The notes under the pieces are model-generated. The model saw only the letters and a program-made list of their open reading frames with translations, made no database searches and had not been told where the DNA came from. Shown here piece by piece: positions 7,613-14,654 of a stretch of 22,017 bases of DNA. Source of the stretch: a virus; the IMG/VR virus record IMGVR_UViG_3300021090_000448, positions 1 to 22,017 of that record; one strand, written 5' to 3'. The position numbers and the translations under genes are program-made. Each line of letters opens with the position of its first letter. The first letter of the stretch is position 1.

Positions 7613-8047
7613 TCACTTCGTGCTGTACGAGATGGTGACACCCGCAGCGGCGGACGAATTGTCGTTGTCCGCGATGCCGCCGGTCAGGCAGAGCCCGATG
7701 CCGTAGGCATAGAATTCACCGAACGGTCCAAGGGGGATCGCGATGCCGGCGCCACCGGTCGCGGCCGGTACGGCGTAGACTGCTACCGGCTCCACGCTAT
7801 TGCAGGCCGGAGCCGTCGCGACGTCGTAGAACTTAAGGTAGTAGATCGTCGCCGTGGTGTTGATCACGACCAGCTTGCAAAGCGTGCCGGTCGAACCCTT
7901 GATGCTCTTCGCGTTCGTCGATGCCGTGCTCAAGTGTTTTCCCGGCGTGCAGCCGATGGAGGGCTGCACGACAAGGACCTGCGCCATTCCCACGTCGGCA
8001 AAGAGGATCGAACCGCAGGCCAGGATGGCCGCTCTTATTTTCCACAT
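7613..8047 (-). CDS. Secreted conserved phage-associated beta protein (CLTGGIADND family type)
   Basis: 144 aa starting at MWKIRAAILACGSILFADVG; the ATG overlaps the preceding microprotein stop as TGATG. The signal probably ends at MAQ. The mature domain contains CTPGKHLSTASTNAKSIKGS, CKLVVINTTATIYYLKFYD and LCLTGGIADNDNS. I recognise these as a compact conserved domain of phage structural or accessory proteins in proteobacteria, usually annotated hypothetical. Four Cys are in positions typical of that type. A signal peptide on this domain is noteworthy. It may be a virion decoration or tail-associated protein adapted for export; that is inference. Confidence 0.78.
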   Translation of the reverse strand: MWKIRAAILACGSILFADVGMAQVLVVQPSIGCTPGKHLSTASTNAKSIKGSTGTLCKLVVINTTATIYYLKFYDVATAPACNSVEPVAVYAVPAATGGAGIAIPLGPFGEFYAYGIGLCLTGGIADNDNSSAAAGVTISYSTK

Positions 8048-8256
8048 CAGATCGCTCCCAAGTATTGGCTGTTGCAGGCGGCGGTGAAGTCGAGGCTGTT
8101 CGAACACGATGGGTCGACTGGCGGCGATCCACCCGAGAAACCTTTGCTGCCGGTGACGATCCGGCGCTGCTGTGGCGTGATCGCGTCGGCGAGCTGCGCG
8201 CCCCAGATCGCCAGCATCGCGAGCACGGCGAGCGCCGCGATCAGTTTCATTCGCAT
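8047..8256 (-). CDS. Secreted microprotein, paralogue 1 of the CNSQYLGA pair
   Basis: 69 aa with a Sec signal (MRMKLIAALAVLAMLAIWGA, cleavage near ADA). A short polar linker with GSKGFSGGSPPVDP leads to the C-terminal motif SCSNSLDFTAACNSQYLGAI. The start lies 11 bases after the preceding stop. The stop overlaps the next ATG as TGATG, exactly as in the paralogue at 7420-7602, so the unit 'microprotein then coupled secreted protein' occurs twice. The function is unknown. The motif is conserved while the spacer has diverged, suggesting that the C-terminus is the functional part. Confidence 0.72.
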   Translation of the reverse strand: MRMKLIAALAVLAMLAIWGAQLADAITPQQRRIVTGSKGFSGGSPPVDPSCSNSLDFTAACNSQYLGAI

Positions 8257-8267
8257 GATGCGTCCGA

Positions 8268-8762
8268 TCAGGGGATGACGATCAGCGTGAGGGTGCGGGG
8301 CGCGGCCTGGCTGACCGGCACGCCTGATGTGCCTGACCTGATCTTGATGAAGCGGTGGCCGATGAAGTCGGCCAGCGGCACAATGATGTCGCTGCTGGCT
8401 GCGGCCGTGACGACGTATTCGCTGCCGTCCGAGCCTACAGTCACGTTGTTGTAGGTCCCGCCCGAAGCGCTCGCCGCCTGGAACGTGAGGTTCGCCGCCG
8501 TCCAGCTCGACGGGATGATGACGCGGACAAGTTTGCGGCCGTTAAGGTCGATCTCGGACGTGATGCTATTCGTCGCCTGATCGATCACGGCGCTCTGCGG
8601 CTTCGGCATCGCGAGCAGGACGCGGAGCTGAGACTCGCTCGTCGTCCCGGCCGAGTTGCAGGGATAGTCCGCGGTGTCGTCGCAGGCGATGGCTGGCGCC
8701 GCCAGGGCGAACAGCGCGAACGCGACGCCGCAACCGGCGAGAAGGCGGCGGAAATTCTTCAT
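8268..8762 (-). CDS. Secreted beta-rich protein of unknown function (164 aa)
   Basis: Starts at MKNFRRLLAGCGVAFALFAL, with GGAGG five to six bases upstream; a longer reading from 8801 would enter the previous gene's 3' end. The signal peptide ends around PAIA, just before CDDTADYPCNS. The mature part contains beta strands (VRVIIPSSWTAANLTFQAAS, GTYNNVTVGSDGSEYVVTAA, PRTLTLIVIP) and the segment VPLADFIGHRFIKIRSGTSG. This pattern resembles small phage-borne proteins annotated as hypothetical. It is the first of eight consecutive genes with export signals, directly after the lysis region. Confidence 0.78.
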   Translation of the reverse strand: MKNFRRLLAGCGVAFALFALAAPAIACDDTADYPCNSAGTTSESQLRVLLAMPKPQSAVIDQATNSITSEIDLNGRKLVRVIIPSSWTAANLTFQAASASGGTYNNVTVGSDGSEYVVTAAASSDIIVPLADFIGHRFIKIRSGTSGVPVSQAAPRTLTLIVIP

Positions 8763-8776
8763 GGTAGCCTCCGATG

Positions 8777-9019
8777 TCAGGCGAAATGCTTTGCGAGCCA
8801 AGTCGCAATCCCGCCCGCGATGGCGCCCGTGATCGCGCTGATCACGGAGTTGGCGCCGGCTTGGTGGGATTGCTTGATTTCGACGCGCGAAAGCCGTGTG
8901 TCGTGCCCGTCCATGCGTTCGGTGCCGCGCTCCATGCTCTCCTTGATCGAGTTCACCGTCCCTTCGATGTTGCCGAGGGCGCGGTTAATTTCGGCAAGTT
9001 GTACGTGGAGCTCGGACAC
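8777..9019 (-). CDS. Coiled-coil protein with C-terminal TM (holin-associated, XhlA-like in form)
   Basis: 80 aa from a GTG start with AAGGAG about nine bases upstream; the upstream gene's stop falls within that ribosome-binding region. Residues 1-55 are polar with heptad-like spacing (VQLAEINRALGNIEGTVNSI, MDGHDTRLSRVEIKQ). Residues 57-77 form a transmembrane helix (NSVISAITGAIAGGIATWLA). The layout matches small phage membrane proteins next to holins, such as haemolysin XhlA-like proteins, and the neighbouring gene is holin-like. A role in lysis is inferred from context. Confidence 0.72.
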   Translation of the reverse strand: MSELHVQLAEINRALGNIEGTVNSIKESMERGTERMDGHDTRLSRVEIKQSHQAGANSVISAITGAIAGGIATWLAKHFA

Positions 9020-9026
9020 GACGCGC

Positions 9027-9218
9027 TCACTCCTTGCTGAAGACGGACGTCTTGGTGACGACGCGCAGCGCGACGGTGAGCCCGCCCGAGATCATCAGCG
9101 CGGTGTTGCCGCTCACGTACTGCGTCCAGTCGACGCCAGCGAGGTACGAGAGACCGGGGACGCCAACGGCGATGGCGAGACCGGTCAGGATCGTGCGCCA
9201 GCCTTGAAGCTTCTGCAT
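9027..9218 (-). CDS. Holin-like small membrane protein (63 aa)
   Basis: It begins MQKLQGWRTILTGLAIAVGV with AAGGAG eight bases upstream. There are two hydrophobic segments (about 8-26 and 40-54), separated by GVDWTQYVSGN. The WRT...GVDWTQYV pattern is one I associate with small phage membrane proteins in alphaproteobacterial phages that sit beside endolysins. Its size, topology and position between the SH3b protein and the coiled-coil membrane protein fit a holin. Direct evidence for pore formation cannot be read from sequence. Confidence 0.68.
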   Translation of the reverse strand: MQKLQGWRTILTGLAIAVGVPGLSYLAGVDWTQYVSGNTALMISGGLTVALRVVTKTSVFSKE

Positions 9219-9269
9219 GTCAGTTCTCCTTGTCGCGAGGGGTTGTGTCCGGAAGCCGCCGGACGCGGG

Positions 9270-9566
9270 TCAGAGTAGAAGTGCGCCGAAGAGCAGGCCC
9301 GCGAGCGCGATGGCGCCGAAGATCCATGGCCACGACGGGACGTCGACCGGCTTCGGTGCCGGCTGCGCCGCGATGCTCACGTATTCGCCGTGGACGTAGC
9401 CGCGCTGTGCGGTGCGATGCACCTCGACATAGAGCCACCCGTCTTGCTCGCTGCGGATCACATCGACCTGCTCGCCCTTGCCGAGCTGGTCGACGACGGC
9501 GCCGGTCATGCGCGGGGTGTCGCGCAGGTTCAATCCGTCGGAAATGACGGTTCCGATCTGAGGCAT
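9270..9566 (-). CDS. SH3b-domain protein with C-terminal membrane anchor
   Basis: 98 aa starting at MPQIGTVISDGLNLRDTPRM, with AAAGGA seven bases upstream; a longer in-frame ORF from 9698 overlaps the upstream gene and is rejected. Residues 3-65 form a bacterial SH3 (SH3b/SH3_3) domain: LNLRDTP, then VVDQLGKGEQVDVI, DGWLYVEV, GYVHGEYVSI. A short Pro linker follows, then a TM helix (WPWIFGAIALAGLLFGALLL) that reaches the C-terminus. SH3b domains bind peptidoglycan, so an envelope-tethered partner of the endolysin is plausible. A 51-base gap with a weak GTCCGG/CCGGAC stem follows it. Confidence 0.82.
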   Translation of the reverse strand: MPQIGTVISDGLNLRDTPRMTGAVVDQLGKGEQVDVIRSEQDGWLYVEVHRTAQRGYVHGEYVSIAAQPAPKPVDVPSWPWIFGAIALAGLLFGALLL

Positions 9567-9589
9567 GGCAAATCCTTTTTGGTTGGGGC

Positions 9590-10087
9590 TTAGCGCTTGG
9601 CGAGGCAGGCCCGCGCCTGCCGTTTCTGTTTTTCCGTAAGGCCACGGCGTTCGCCCTCGGCCTCGAGGTATTCCTTCGTAAACATGGCGGTCGCCCATCG
9701 GACCTTTGCGCAGGAGTACGGAAGGTCGAGCCCGTCATCGGCCGAGCGCGTTTGTGGCTTCGCTTGCGTCTTTCCTTGCGGCTTCGCCTTCGGCGTTGCC
9801 TTTGCCTTGGCCTTTGGCCTGGCCTTCGGCAGCGGCACACGCTGCGCGACCTCGGGCGCTTTCTGCGCCGCAGGCGGGATCGCATGGTGCCGCTCGGCTA
9901 CGGGCTCCAGCTTCGGCCGCGACGGAGGGAGCGGGACCGCAACAGATGCCGGCGCCGGCTTGTGATGCGGCCAAAGCCATTGCCGCAGTCTGGTGACGGC
10001 CTGCTCGATCCTGATGTCGGTCGCTGCATCGGCGGCCGAGCACGCGCCCAGCAACAGCAGGGCCGCGACAAGCGCGGCGTGTCTCAT
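9590..10087 (-). CDS. Lys/Pro-rich lipoprotein in the lysis region (spanin-like candidate)
   Basis: 165 aa starting at MRHAALVAALLLLGACSAAD. The ATG overlaps the endolysin stop as ATGA, and the longer ORF from 10153 is only a run-in over the endolysin. LLGAC is a good lipobox (lipidated Cys at residue 17). The middle is a Pro-rich and then Lys/Ala/Pro repeat-like linker (PKARPKAKAKATPKAKPQGK). The C-terminal module, LPYSCAKVRWATAMFTKEYL to RQARACLAKR, has two Cys. A Pro-rich lipoprotein right after an endolysin is the layout of an outer-membrane spanin (Rz1 type), but no inner-membrane spanin overlaps it, so the role is tentative. Confidence 0.75.
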   Translation of the reverse strand: MRHAALVAALLLLGACSAADAATDIRIEQAVTRLRQWLWPHHKPAPASVAVPLPPSRPKLEPVAERHHAIPPAAQKAPEVAQRVPLPKARPKAKAKATPKAKPQGKTQAKPQTRSADDGLDLPYSCAKVRWATAMFTKEYLEAEGERRGLTEKQKRQARACLAKR

Positions 10088-11235
10088 CTCTTGGGCGGCG
10101 CCGCGGCGAACGCGCCAAGGAGCCTCAGGCCAAGGTTCACGGCCGCGCCCCACCCGCCGGTCATACCGACCAGGCCGGTGAGAATGGGCGCGGCGGTGGC
10201 GATTGTCCCAATTGTGGTCGGCGCCTCGCCCATGCCGCCGGGCGTCCCGACCACGCCGAGTATCTGCAGGAGCGTCGATGCCGCGAAGGCGAAGGCGCTG
10301 AGTTGCACGCTCGGCTTTTCCCGCGCCGGTGTCGGGAGCACGGGCGCCGACGGTGCGGGCGCGGTCTCAACAACGGCGGGCGGCGGCTCGGCCGGCGCCT
10401 GACGCCCGCCGAGCAGGATGCCAACGATCTGGGTCAGGACCGCAATGGCGCGCGGGTCGAGCCCTGTTGCAGTTGCGGCCGGCGTTGCCGAACTGGATTG
10501 CGTTTCAGCCATCAGTCTCTCCAGGGTTGGCCTTAACATCGCGAGGAGCGAGGCCAGGGCGTGCAGGGTTTGGGCGACGTCCGCGGCCGAGCTCGGCAGC
10601 GCGGCCGTGGGCGCTGGCGCGATTGGCGCGGCCGGGCTGTCCTTTTCGGCCAGGTCCGCCGCGATGTCAGGGCGCAATTGCGTGAGCCGCTTGATCACGG
10701 TCATCACGCCGATCTGCGGGTCGTCGAACAATTCGTCCCATTCGTGGTCGGCAACGTACTTGCCGGTCTGCTCGTGGTTCGAGCCGGCCCAGACATACGG
10801 GCTGTTGACGCCCTTGCCGACGTAGCCGATGCCGTTAAAAATCTCGGCGGTGTAGCCCATGTACGCGGCGGACCAGTCCTGAATGAGATCAAGGTCCTTC
10901 AGCTTAAGCGCGTCGACCGCCGACTCTTCCCAAGTGAACGGCGGCGATCCGGCCTTCGGATGGCCGGCCGGCACGTGCACCGTTCGGGCTGTGAGCGGGT
11001 CACCGTTGTGCAGGTGCGTCGCGAAGTTGCATGAACTTTCGCGCATGTGCAGCGCGCCAATGAGATACCAGGGCACGCCGGTCTTCGCCTGCACCGATTT
11101 GTAACGCTGCTCTGCCGCAATGATCTTGCTCGCAAAGCGATCGGCGTTAGCGGCATCGTCGCCGCCTTTGATTGTGATGCTGCGCCACAGGTTCGCGTAG
11201 CCACGGGCGGTGGCTTCGAACGTCCAGCTGGTCAT
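10084..11235 (-). CDS. Endolysin, COG5526-type lysozyme, with long hydrophobic C-terminal extension
   Basis: 383 aa; GAGGA lies six bases before the ATG. Residues about 30-185 match the COG5526 'lysozyme family' fold: WYLIGALHMRESSCNFATHL with probable catalytic Glu66, followed by HNGDPLTARTVHVPAGHP and PPFTWEESAVDAL. These enzymes cleave peptidoglycan glycan strands. Residues about 200-320 are Ala/Pro-rich linkers with short hydrophobic stretches. Residues about 320-383 are hydrophobic (STLLQILGVVGTPGG, TAAPILTGLVGMTGGWG), so the protein may be membrane-associated after synthesis. No N-terminal signal is visible, so release probably depends on a holin. It is coupled to the downstream lipoprotein by ATGA. 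Confidence 0.88.
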   Translation of the reverse strand: MTSWTFEATARGYANLWRSITIKGGDDAANADRFASKIIAAEQRYKSVQAKTGVPWYLIGALHMRESSCNFATHLHNGDPLTARTVHVPAGHPKAGSPPFTWEESAVDALKLKDLDLIQDWSAAYMGYTAEIFNGIGYVGKGVNSPYVWAGSNHEQTGKYVADHEWDELFDDPQIGVMTVIKRLTQLRPDIAADLAEKDSPAAPIAPAPTAALPSSAADVAQTLHALASLLAMLRPTLERLMAETQSSSATPAATATGLDPRAIAVLTQIVGILLGGRQAPAEPPPAVVETAPAPSAPVLPTPAREKPSVQLSAFAFAASTLLQILGVVGTPGGMGEAPTTIGTIATAAPILTGLVGMTGGWGAAVNLGLRLLGAFAAAPPKR

Positions 11236-11251
11236 GAGTGTCCTCGATCGA

Positions 11252-11566
11252 TCAGGAGTTGGGAGGCGGCCCGATCAGGCAGCGGGTCTTGCCGGCATTC
11301 TCGCCATGCATGAACCGGCAGCGCCACCACAGGCCGTCCTGCGACTTCCAGATCACGCGCTCTTTCGCGATGACCTCTCTAGTCTCCGCGATGAAGTAGC
11401 CGTCTTGCTGTTCGGCAACGCCGCCGGCCGGCACCGCTTCGCAATCCATGTCGTTGCAGCACCACTGCCCGCTCATCGGATCGGTCAGCCGGAGCTGGTT
11501 GATCCACGAATCATGGGCAAGCGCGGACGATGTAAGCAGCACGCTCGCGAAAACGATCAAGCGCAT
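11252..11566 (-). CDS. Small secreted Cys-rich protein (HDSWIN...CCNDMDC type)
   Basis: 104 aa with a Sec signal (MRLIVFASVLLTSSALA, then HDSW) and AGGA eight bases upstream. Conserved-looking features are HDSWIN, WCCNDMDCEAV (Cys36, Cys37, Cys42), ERVIWKSQDGLWWRCRF (Cys83) and a C-terminal RCLIGPPPNS (Cys96). I recognise this as a widespread hypothetical secreted family in rhizobial genomes and their phages, without known function. It sits between the tail-fibre genes and the endolysin with 9- and 16-base gaps, so it belongs to the same transcript. Confidence 0.8.
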   Translation of the reverse strand: MRLIVFASVLLTSSALAHDSWINQLRLTDPMSGQWCCNDMDCEAVPAGGVAEQQDGYFIAETREVIAKERVIWKSQDGLWWRCRFMHGENAGKTRCLIGPPPNS

Positions 11567-11575
11567 GACGGGGTC

Positions 11576-13186
11576 CTAATAGATCAGGCCGGAGAGCGAG
11601 AACTGATGATCGGTGCCCGCTGCCCGCCAAGTTCCGGTGCCCGAGACAACGCGACCAAAAATGGTGGCGTAGTGATAGTCTTCCGACAGGTTGGTCTTCG
11701 CGATGGCGCTGTGGCCGCTGCCATTGTAGTTGGCGGCGCCGAACGTGAACGCGACGCCGGACAGAATTTCGCCGGCGCCATCGAACGCGATGCGGCTGAA
11801 CATCGTAAAAACGCCGTCGCCCTGCAGCGCGCCACAGGCCTGCACCTGCCAGGTCTCGCCCGCCCAAAGCAATGCCTCCAGCCTGATCTCGGTGTTGATC
11901 TCGGTGAAGCTGGTCCCGGCCGTGCTGCGGTCGGTCGCGAAGTTGTTGAGCTGGCCCGCAACCGTCGGATTGAACCAGGAGCGCACGAAGCGCTGCGCCA
12001 TGGTGTCCTGCCAAGCCGGGCCGGTGATGATACGGCCCTGCCCGACCAGCACGCGGGTGGCGTCGCCGGTCTTGATCTTGTTGCCCCAGGTCGCGTCGAC
12101 CACAGGAGCGGTTGTCGAAGCCTCCAGTGACGTGACGACGCCCGCGGTGGCGACGGCATAGATGTAGTAGCGCGTGCCCGGCGTCAGGCTGGTCGCGGCC
12201 AGCGTCACGCCCGCCATCGGGACCGTGCACAAGACGCCGTTGATAAGCAGGAAGTGGCCGTTCTTCGGCAGCAGGATCAGGTTCGCCCCCGACTTCTGCA
12301 GCATACATTGACCGAACGCGGCGTGAAGGCTGAGCAGGCGCTCGATCCCGTCATCCGCCTTCGAGTAGTAGAGCCCGTCGGCCTTCGGATAGATCGCGAC
12401 CTTGTTGGCCGGCGGCGTAGCGGGTGCCGCCATCTCGGTCATTCGCACCGAGCCATCATCTTCGAGGGTCGGTATCGACCCCTGCACCTGCGTGCCGCCG
12501 ACGCCGTCGGTGCGGACGATCACGTTGTCGGTCGCGCCGACGTTGCCTGAGACCGTTCCGGCGTCGCCCGTGCGGGTGAACGCGAAGATAACGCTGTCGC
12601 CGTTTTGAAACGGGCTCGCCGTGCTCGACCCCGTGACCGTGACGACGAGCTTGCGATAGCCGGCCGCGTTCGTGACAGCCGAGAGCGTACCGACGAGACG
12701 CTTCGAAGACTCGCCGATCTTGAACAGGCTCCATTGCCCCTTGACGGCCGCCGAGCTGTCGTCGAGGGAGTCGAGCGCCGTGGTCCAGGTCATCCCTGCG
12801 GTGTCGGCGAGGTCGACAAACAACGTCGTCGCTACATTCTGCGCCGCATTGTTGAAGCGCAACTTTCCGTTGCCGGGGTCGGCATCGGCGATCGACGACA
12901 GGTCAACAGTGTAATTGATCGAATAGCCGGCGCCGGCCTGGCTGATCGAGTTGATCAACGCTTGCAGCGTCATGCGGTTGTAGATGCCGGTCTGGGTATT
13001 GCGAACCCAGACTTCGACATTCGCGCCATCGCTCACGGCCGCGAGCTGGATCAGATCTTCCCATTTCGGCTGGATGATCCAATAGCCGTTGACCTTCACC
13101 ACCGTAATGCCGCCCGCACCGACGGCCCGGCTTGGGAACCTCGACAGCACCTGAAGCTTGAGCGCGGAGCGCGACGAAATGGCCAT
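11576..13186 (-). CDS. Phage tail fibre / appendage structural protein (536 aa)
   Basis: Starts at MAISSRSALKLQVLSRFPSR. The ATG overlaps the preceding stop as TGATG; the in-frame extension to 13405 (Arg/His-rich) is a shadow of the previous gene. The N-terminus, ending in VKVNGYWIIQPKWEDL, is a short attachment-type motif common in rhizobial phage tail proteins. The middle is beta-rich with GSSTASPFQNGDSVIFAFTR. The C-terminal part contains LLLPKNGHFLLINGVLCTVP and TRYYIYAVATAGVVTSLEA, typical of receptor-side beta domains. No enzymatic motif is visible. It probably forms part of the host-recognition apparatus with its two upstream neighbours. Confidence 0.78.
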   Translation of the reverse strand: MAISSRSALKLQVLSRFPSRAVGAGGITVVKVNGYWIIQPKWEDLIQLAAVSDGANVEVWVRNTQTGIYNRMTLQALINSISQAGAGYSINYTVDLSSIADADPGNGKLRFNNAAQNVATTLFVDLADTAGMTWTTALDSLDDSSAAVKGQWSLFKIGESSKRLVGTLSAVTNAAGYRKLVVTVTGSSTASPFQNGDSVIFAFTRTGDAGTVSGNVGATDNVIVRTDGVGGTQVQGSIPTLEDDGSVRMTEMAAPATPPANKVAIYPKADGLYYSKADDGIERLLSLHAAFGQCMLQKSGANLILLPKNGHFLLINGVLCTVPMAGVTLAATSLTPGTRYYIYAVATAGVVTSLEASTTAPVVDATWGNKIKTGDATRVLVGQGRIITGPAWQDTMAQRFVRSWFNPTVAGQLNNFATDRSTAGTSFTEINTEIRLEALLWAGETWQVQACGALQGDGVFTMFSRIAFDGAGEILSGVAFTFGAANYNGSGHSAIAKTNLSEDYHYATIFGRVVSGTGTWRAAGTDHQFSLSGLIY

Positions 13187-13560
13187 CAGGTCACGATCCC
13201 TTCGAGCACCGGCACGGTGCCGATGATGAGTTGCACAACTTCGCCATCGTCCTCGAGCGTGAGCCCGACCTGATAGGTCTTGGCCGCAAGCGCGCGCATT
13301 TGGTCCTTGGTGAAGGTCCATTCGAGGACGCCGGTCTCGACCAGCACGACCTGACCGCCGGTGAGCGTGGCTGTCAGGACCGGTGTGGGATTGGTCCCGA
13401 AGCAATAGTCGGATGGCCGCGAGTTCGTGTCGCGGACGGTGATCGTGATCTCATCCGCGCTCGAAAGATCGATCGCCTCGCCAGTCTCGCCATCGGTGAC
13501 CGACAGCGCTTCCGTCCAGGTCGCCTTGTTCGAAATTGGGAGAAGCGGTCCGATCAACAC
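13186..13560 (-). CDS. Small beta-sandwich appendage protein (BppU N-terminal-like in pattern)
   Basis: 124 aa from a GTG start at 13560. GAGG lies about eight bases upstream, and the upstream stop is one base before the start. The pattern LLPISNKATWTEALSVTD, DEITITVRDTN, VLTATLTGGQVVLVETG, LEWTFTKDQMRALAAKTYQV and GEVVQLIIGTVPVLEGIVT is that of small beta-sandwich adaptor proteins that decorate phage baseplates or fibres. It lies between two fibre genes and is coupled to the next by TGATG, which supports a role as adaptor or head domain for the fibre. Confidence 0.7.
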   Translation of the reverse strand: MLIGPLLPISNKATWTEALSVTDGETGEAIDLSSADEITITVRDTNSRPSDYCFGTNPTPVLTATLTGGQVVLVETGVLEWTFTKDQMRALAAKTYQVGLTLEDDGEVVQLIIGTVPVLEGIVT

Positions 13561-13561
13561 G

Positions 13562-14542
13562 TCAGAGCCTCATGTACCAGGTGCCGAGGAAGAACGGCGG
13601 CATCTTGTTGACCGGCGTTCCCGATCCGCCCAACGGCACGTTGCCGCCGAAGGTCGCACTGAGCGTGCCGGTGCTACCGTCGGAAGTGACCACGCGCGTT
13701 GCACCGCCGCCGGGCAGGTTGATGTTGCCCACGTAGTTCAATTTCTCGAGCGTGAAATTGCCTGCCGTTATGTTGATGGTCAGGCTGCCGGCACTCAGCG
13801 TCACGTTCGGCAAATTGGGCTGCCCCAGGGGCACGTCGTCGTCGCCGCCGGACGATCCGCCTTTCGTCGGCAGCCCGGTGATGACATAGGCCGTGGCGAT
13901 CCGCGCCGAGTCCGGCGCGCCCATGTCGGTCACGCCGAAGAAGGCGCGGCCCTTCGCGTCGATCAGCGTGAGCTTCTTATTGGCGGCCCAGTCGGCGGCG
14001 GCATTCGCGCCGCGACCGTCGACTACTGGGCAGATCGTGTCGTCGAAGTTTTGGTAGCAATGCAGGAACAACTGCTCGCAATCGCTGTTCGCGCGCTCAG
14101 ACGCGCCCGAGTTGGCCGAACCGATCGTCAAGCCATTGAGGCGGACCCAGCCGCTCTTGATCCCGCCCGCCGGTCGACACAGCACGTCGCCCGTCGTAAG
14201 GGTCGAATTCGGATCGACCGTCGATCCCCCGCCGCCACCGCCCGATGAAGGTCCGATCGACGGCACCTGGAGCAGATCGAAGCCGCCGTTCGACGTGTCG
14301 CCTGTTTCATCCGTGAGAATGAGCCGATAGGTGCCGTCGGCGACATAGAACAACGGGATGCGACCGCTATCGTCGGCGGTGAGCGGGTTCTGCGCTGTGA
14401 TCAGCAGGTTGATGTCCTGGAACGTCTCGGCGAAGTCGCCGATGACGCCGCCCGCATAGACGGAGAGCTTCCCGCCCTTGAGCGGCCGGCCATCCAGATC
14501 TTGCTGCTGGGTGTTGCACACACCCGGGAACGTTCCAGCCAT
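13562..14542 (-). CDS. Tail fibre protein with collar-type C-terminus (326 aa)
   Basis: The ATG at 14542 is preceded by TTGAGGACAGA, a good ribosome binding site. Residues 1-95 (FPGVCNTQQQDLDGRPLKGG, DSGRIPLFYVADGTYRLILT) are a beta domain recurrent at the N-terminus of fibre or neck-appendage proteins. A Gly6 linker near residue 105 leads to a region with LTTGDVLCRPAGGIKSGWVR and DAKGRAFFGVTDMG, ending in NKMPPFFLGTWYMRL. That last segment is the characteristic end of phage tail-collar/fibre-tip domains. It is the first gene after the terminator at 14559-14582. Confidence 0.85.
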   Translation of the reverse strand: MAGTFPGVCNTQQQDLDGRPLKGGKLSVYAGGVIGDFAETFQDINLLITAQNPLTADDSGRIPLFYVADGTYRLILTDETGDTSNGGFDLLQVPSIGPSSGGGGGGSTVDPNSTLTTGDVLCRPAGGIKSGWVRLNGLTIGSANSGASERANSDCEQLFLHCYQNFDDTICPVVDGRGANAAADWAANKKLTLIDAKGRAFFGVTDMGAPDSARIATAYVITGLPTKGGSSGGDDDVPLGQPNLPNVTLSAGSLTINITAGNFTLEKLNYVGNINLPGGGATRVVTSDGSTGTLSATFGGNVPLGGSGTPVNKMPPFFLGTWYMRL

Positions 14543-14558
14543 TCTGTCCTCAAAACGA

Positions 14559-14582
14559 AAGGGCGGCCCGTGGACCGCCCTT
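14559..14582 (-). terminator. Intrinsic terminator of the ejection-gene block
   Basis: On the minus strand AAGGGCGG pairs with CCGCCCTT (8 bp) around an 8-base loop, followed by TTTCGTTTTG. It lies about 170 bases after the stop of the last ejection gene (14754) and 17 bases before the next ATG. The tract after the stem lies inside the leader of the tail-fibre gene, so readthrough or an antiterminator would set the fibre/lysis ratio. The plus-strand side has no T run. Confidence 0.72.
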
Positions 14583-14598
14583 GAAGGGAATTCACCCG

Positions 14599-14627
14599 TT
14601 GCGAGAGATCGCCGGGGCGCCTATCTT
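14599..14627 (+). promoter_or_regulatory. Sigma70-type promoter for the plus-strand membrane ORF
   Basis: TTGCGA (14599-14604), 17-base spacer, TATCTT (14622-14627): close to the alphaproteobacterial housekeeping consensus. Transcription would start near 14634, and a GAGGGAA ribosome binding site follows at 14642-14648, eight bases before ATG 14655. It faces opposite to the late genes. Confidence 0.55.
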
Positions 14628-14654
14628 GGATGTACCGATCCGAGGGAACGCCTC

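Noticed and set aside
9247-9264. GTCCGG/CCGGAC hairpin between the holin-like and SH3b genes
   Set aside because: Only six base pairs and no U tract; too weak to call a terminator.
13187-13405. Upstream extension of the 536-aa fibre protein
   Set aside because: Arg/His-rich shadow of the 124-aa gene; the TGATG-coupled ATG at 13186 begins a recognisable N-terminal motif.
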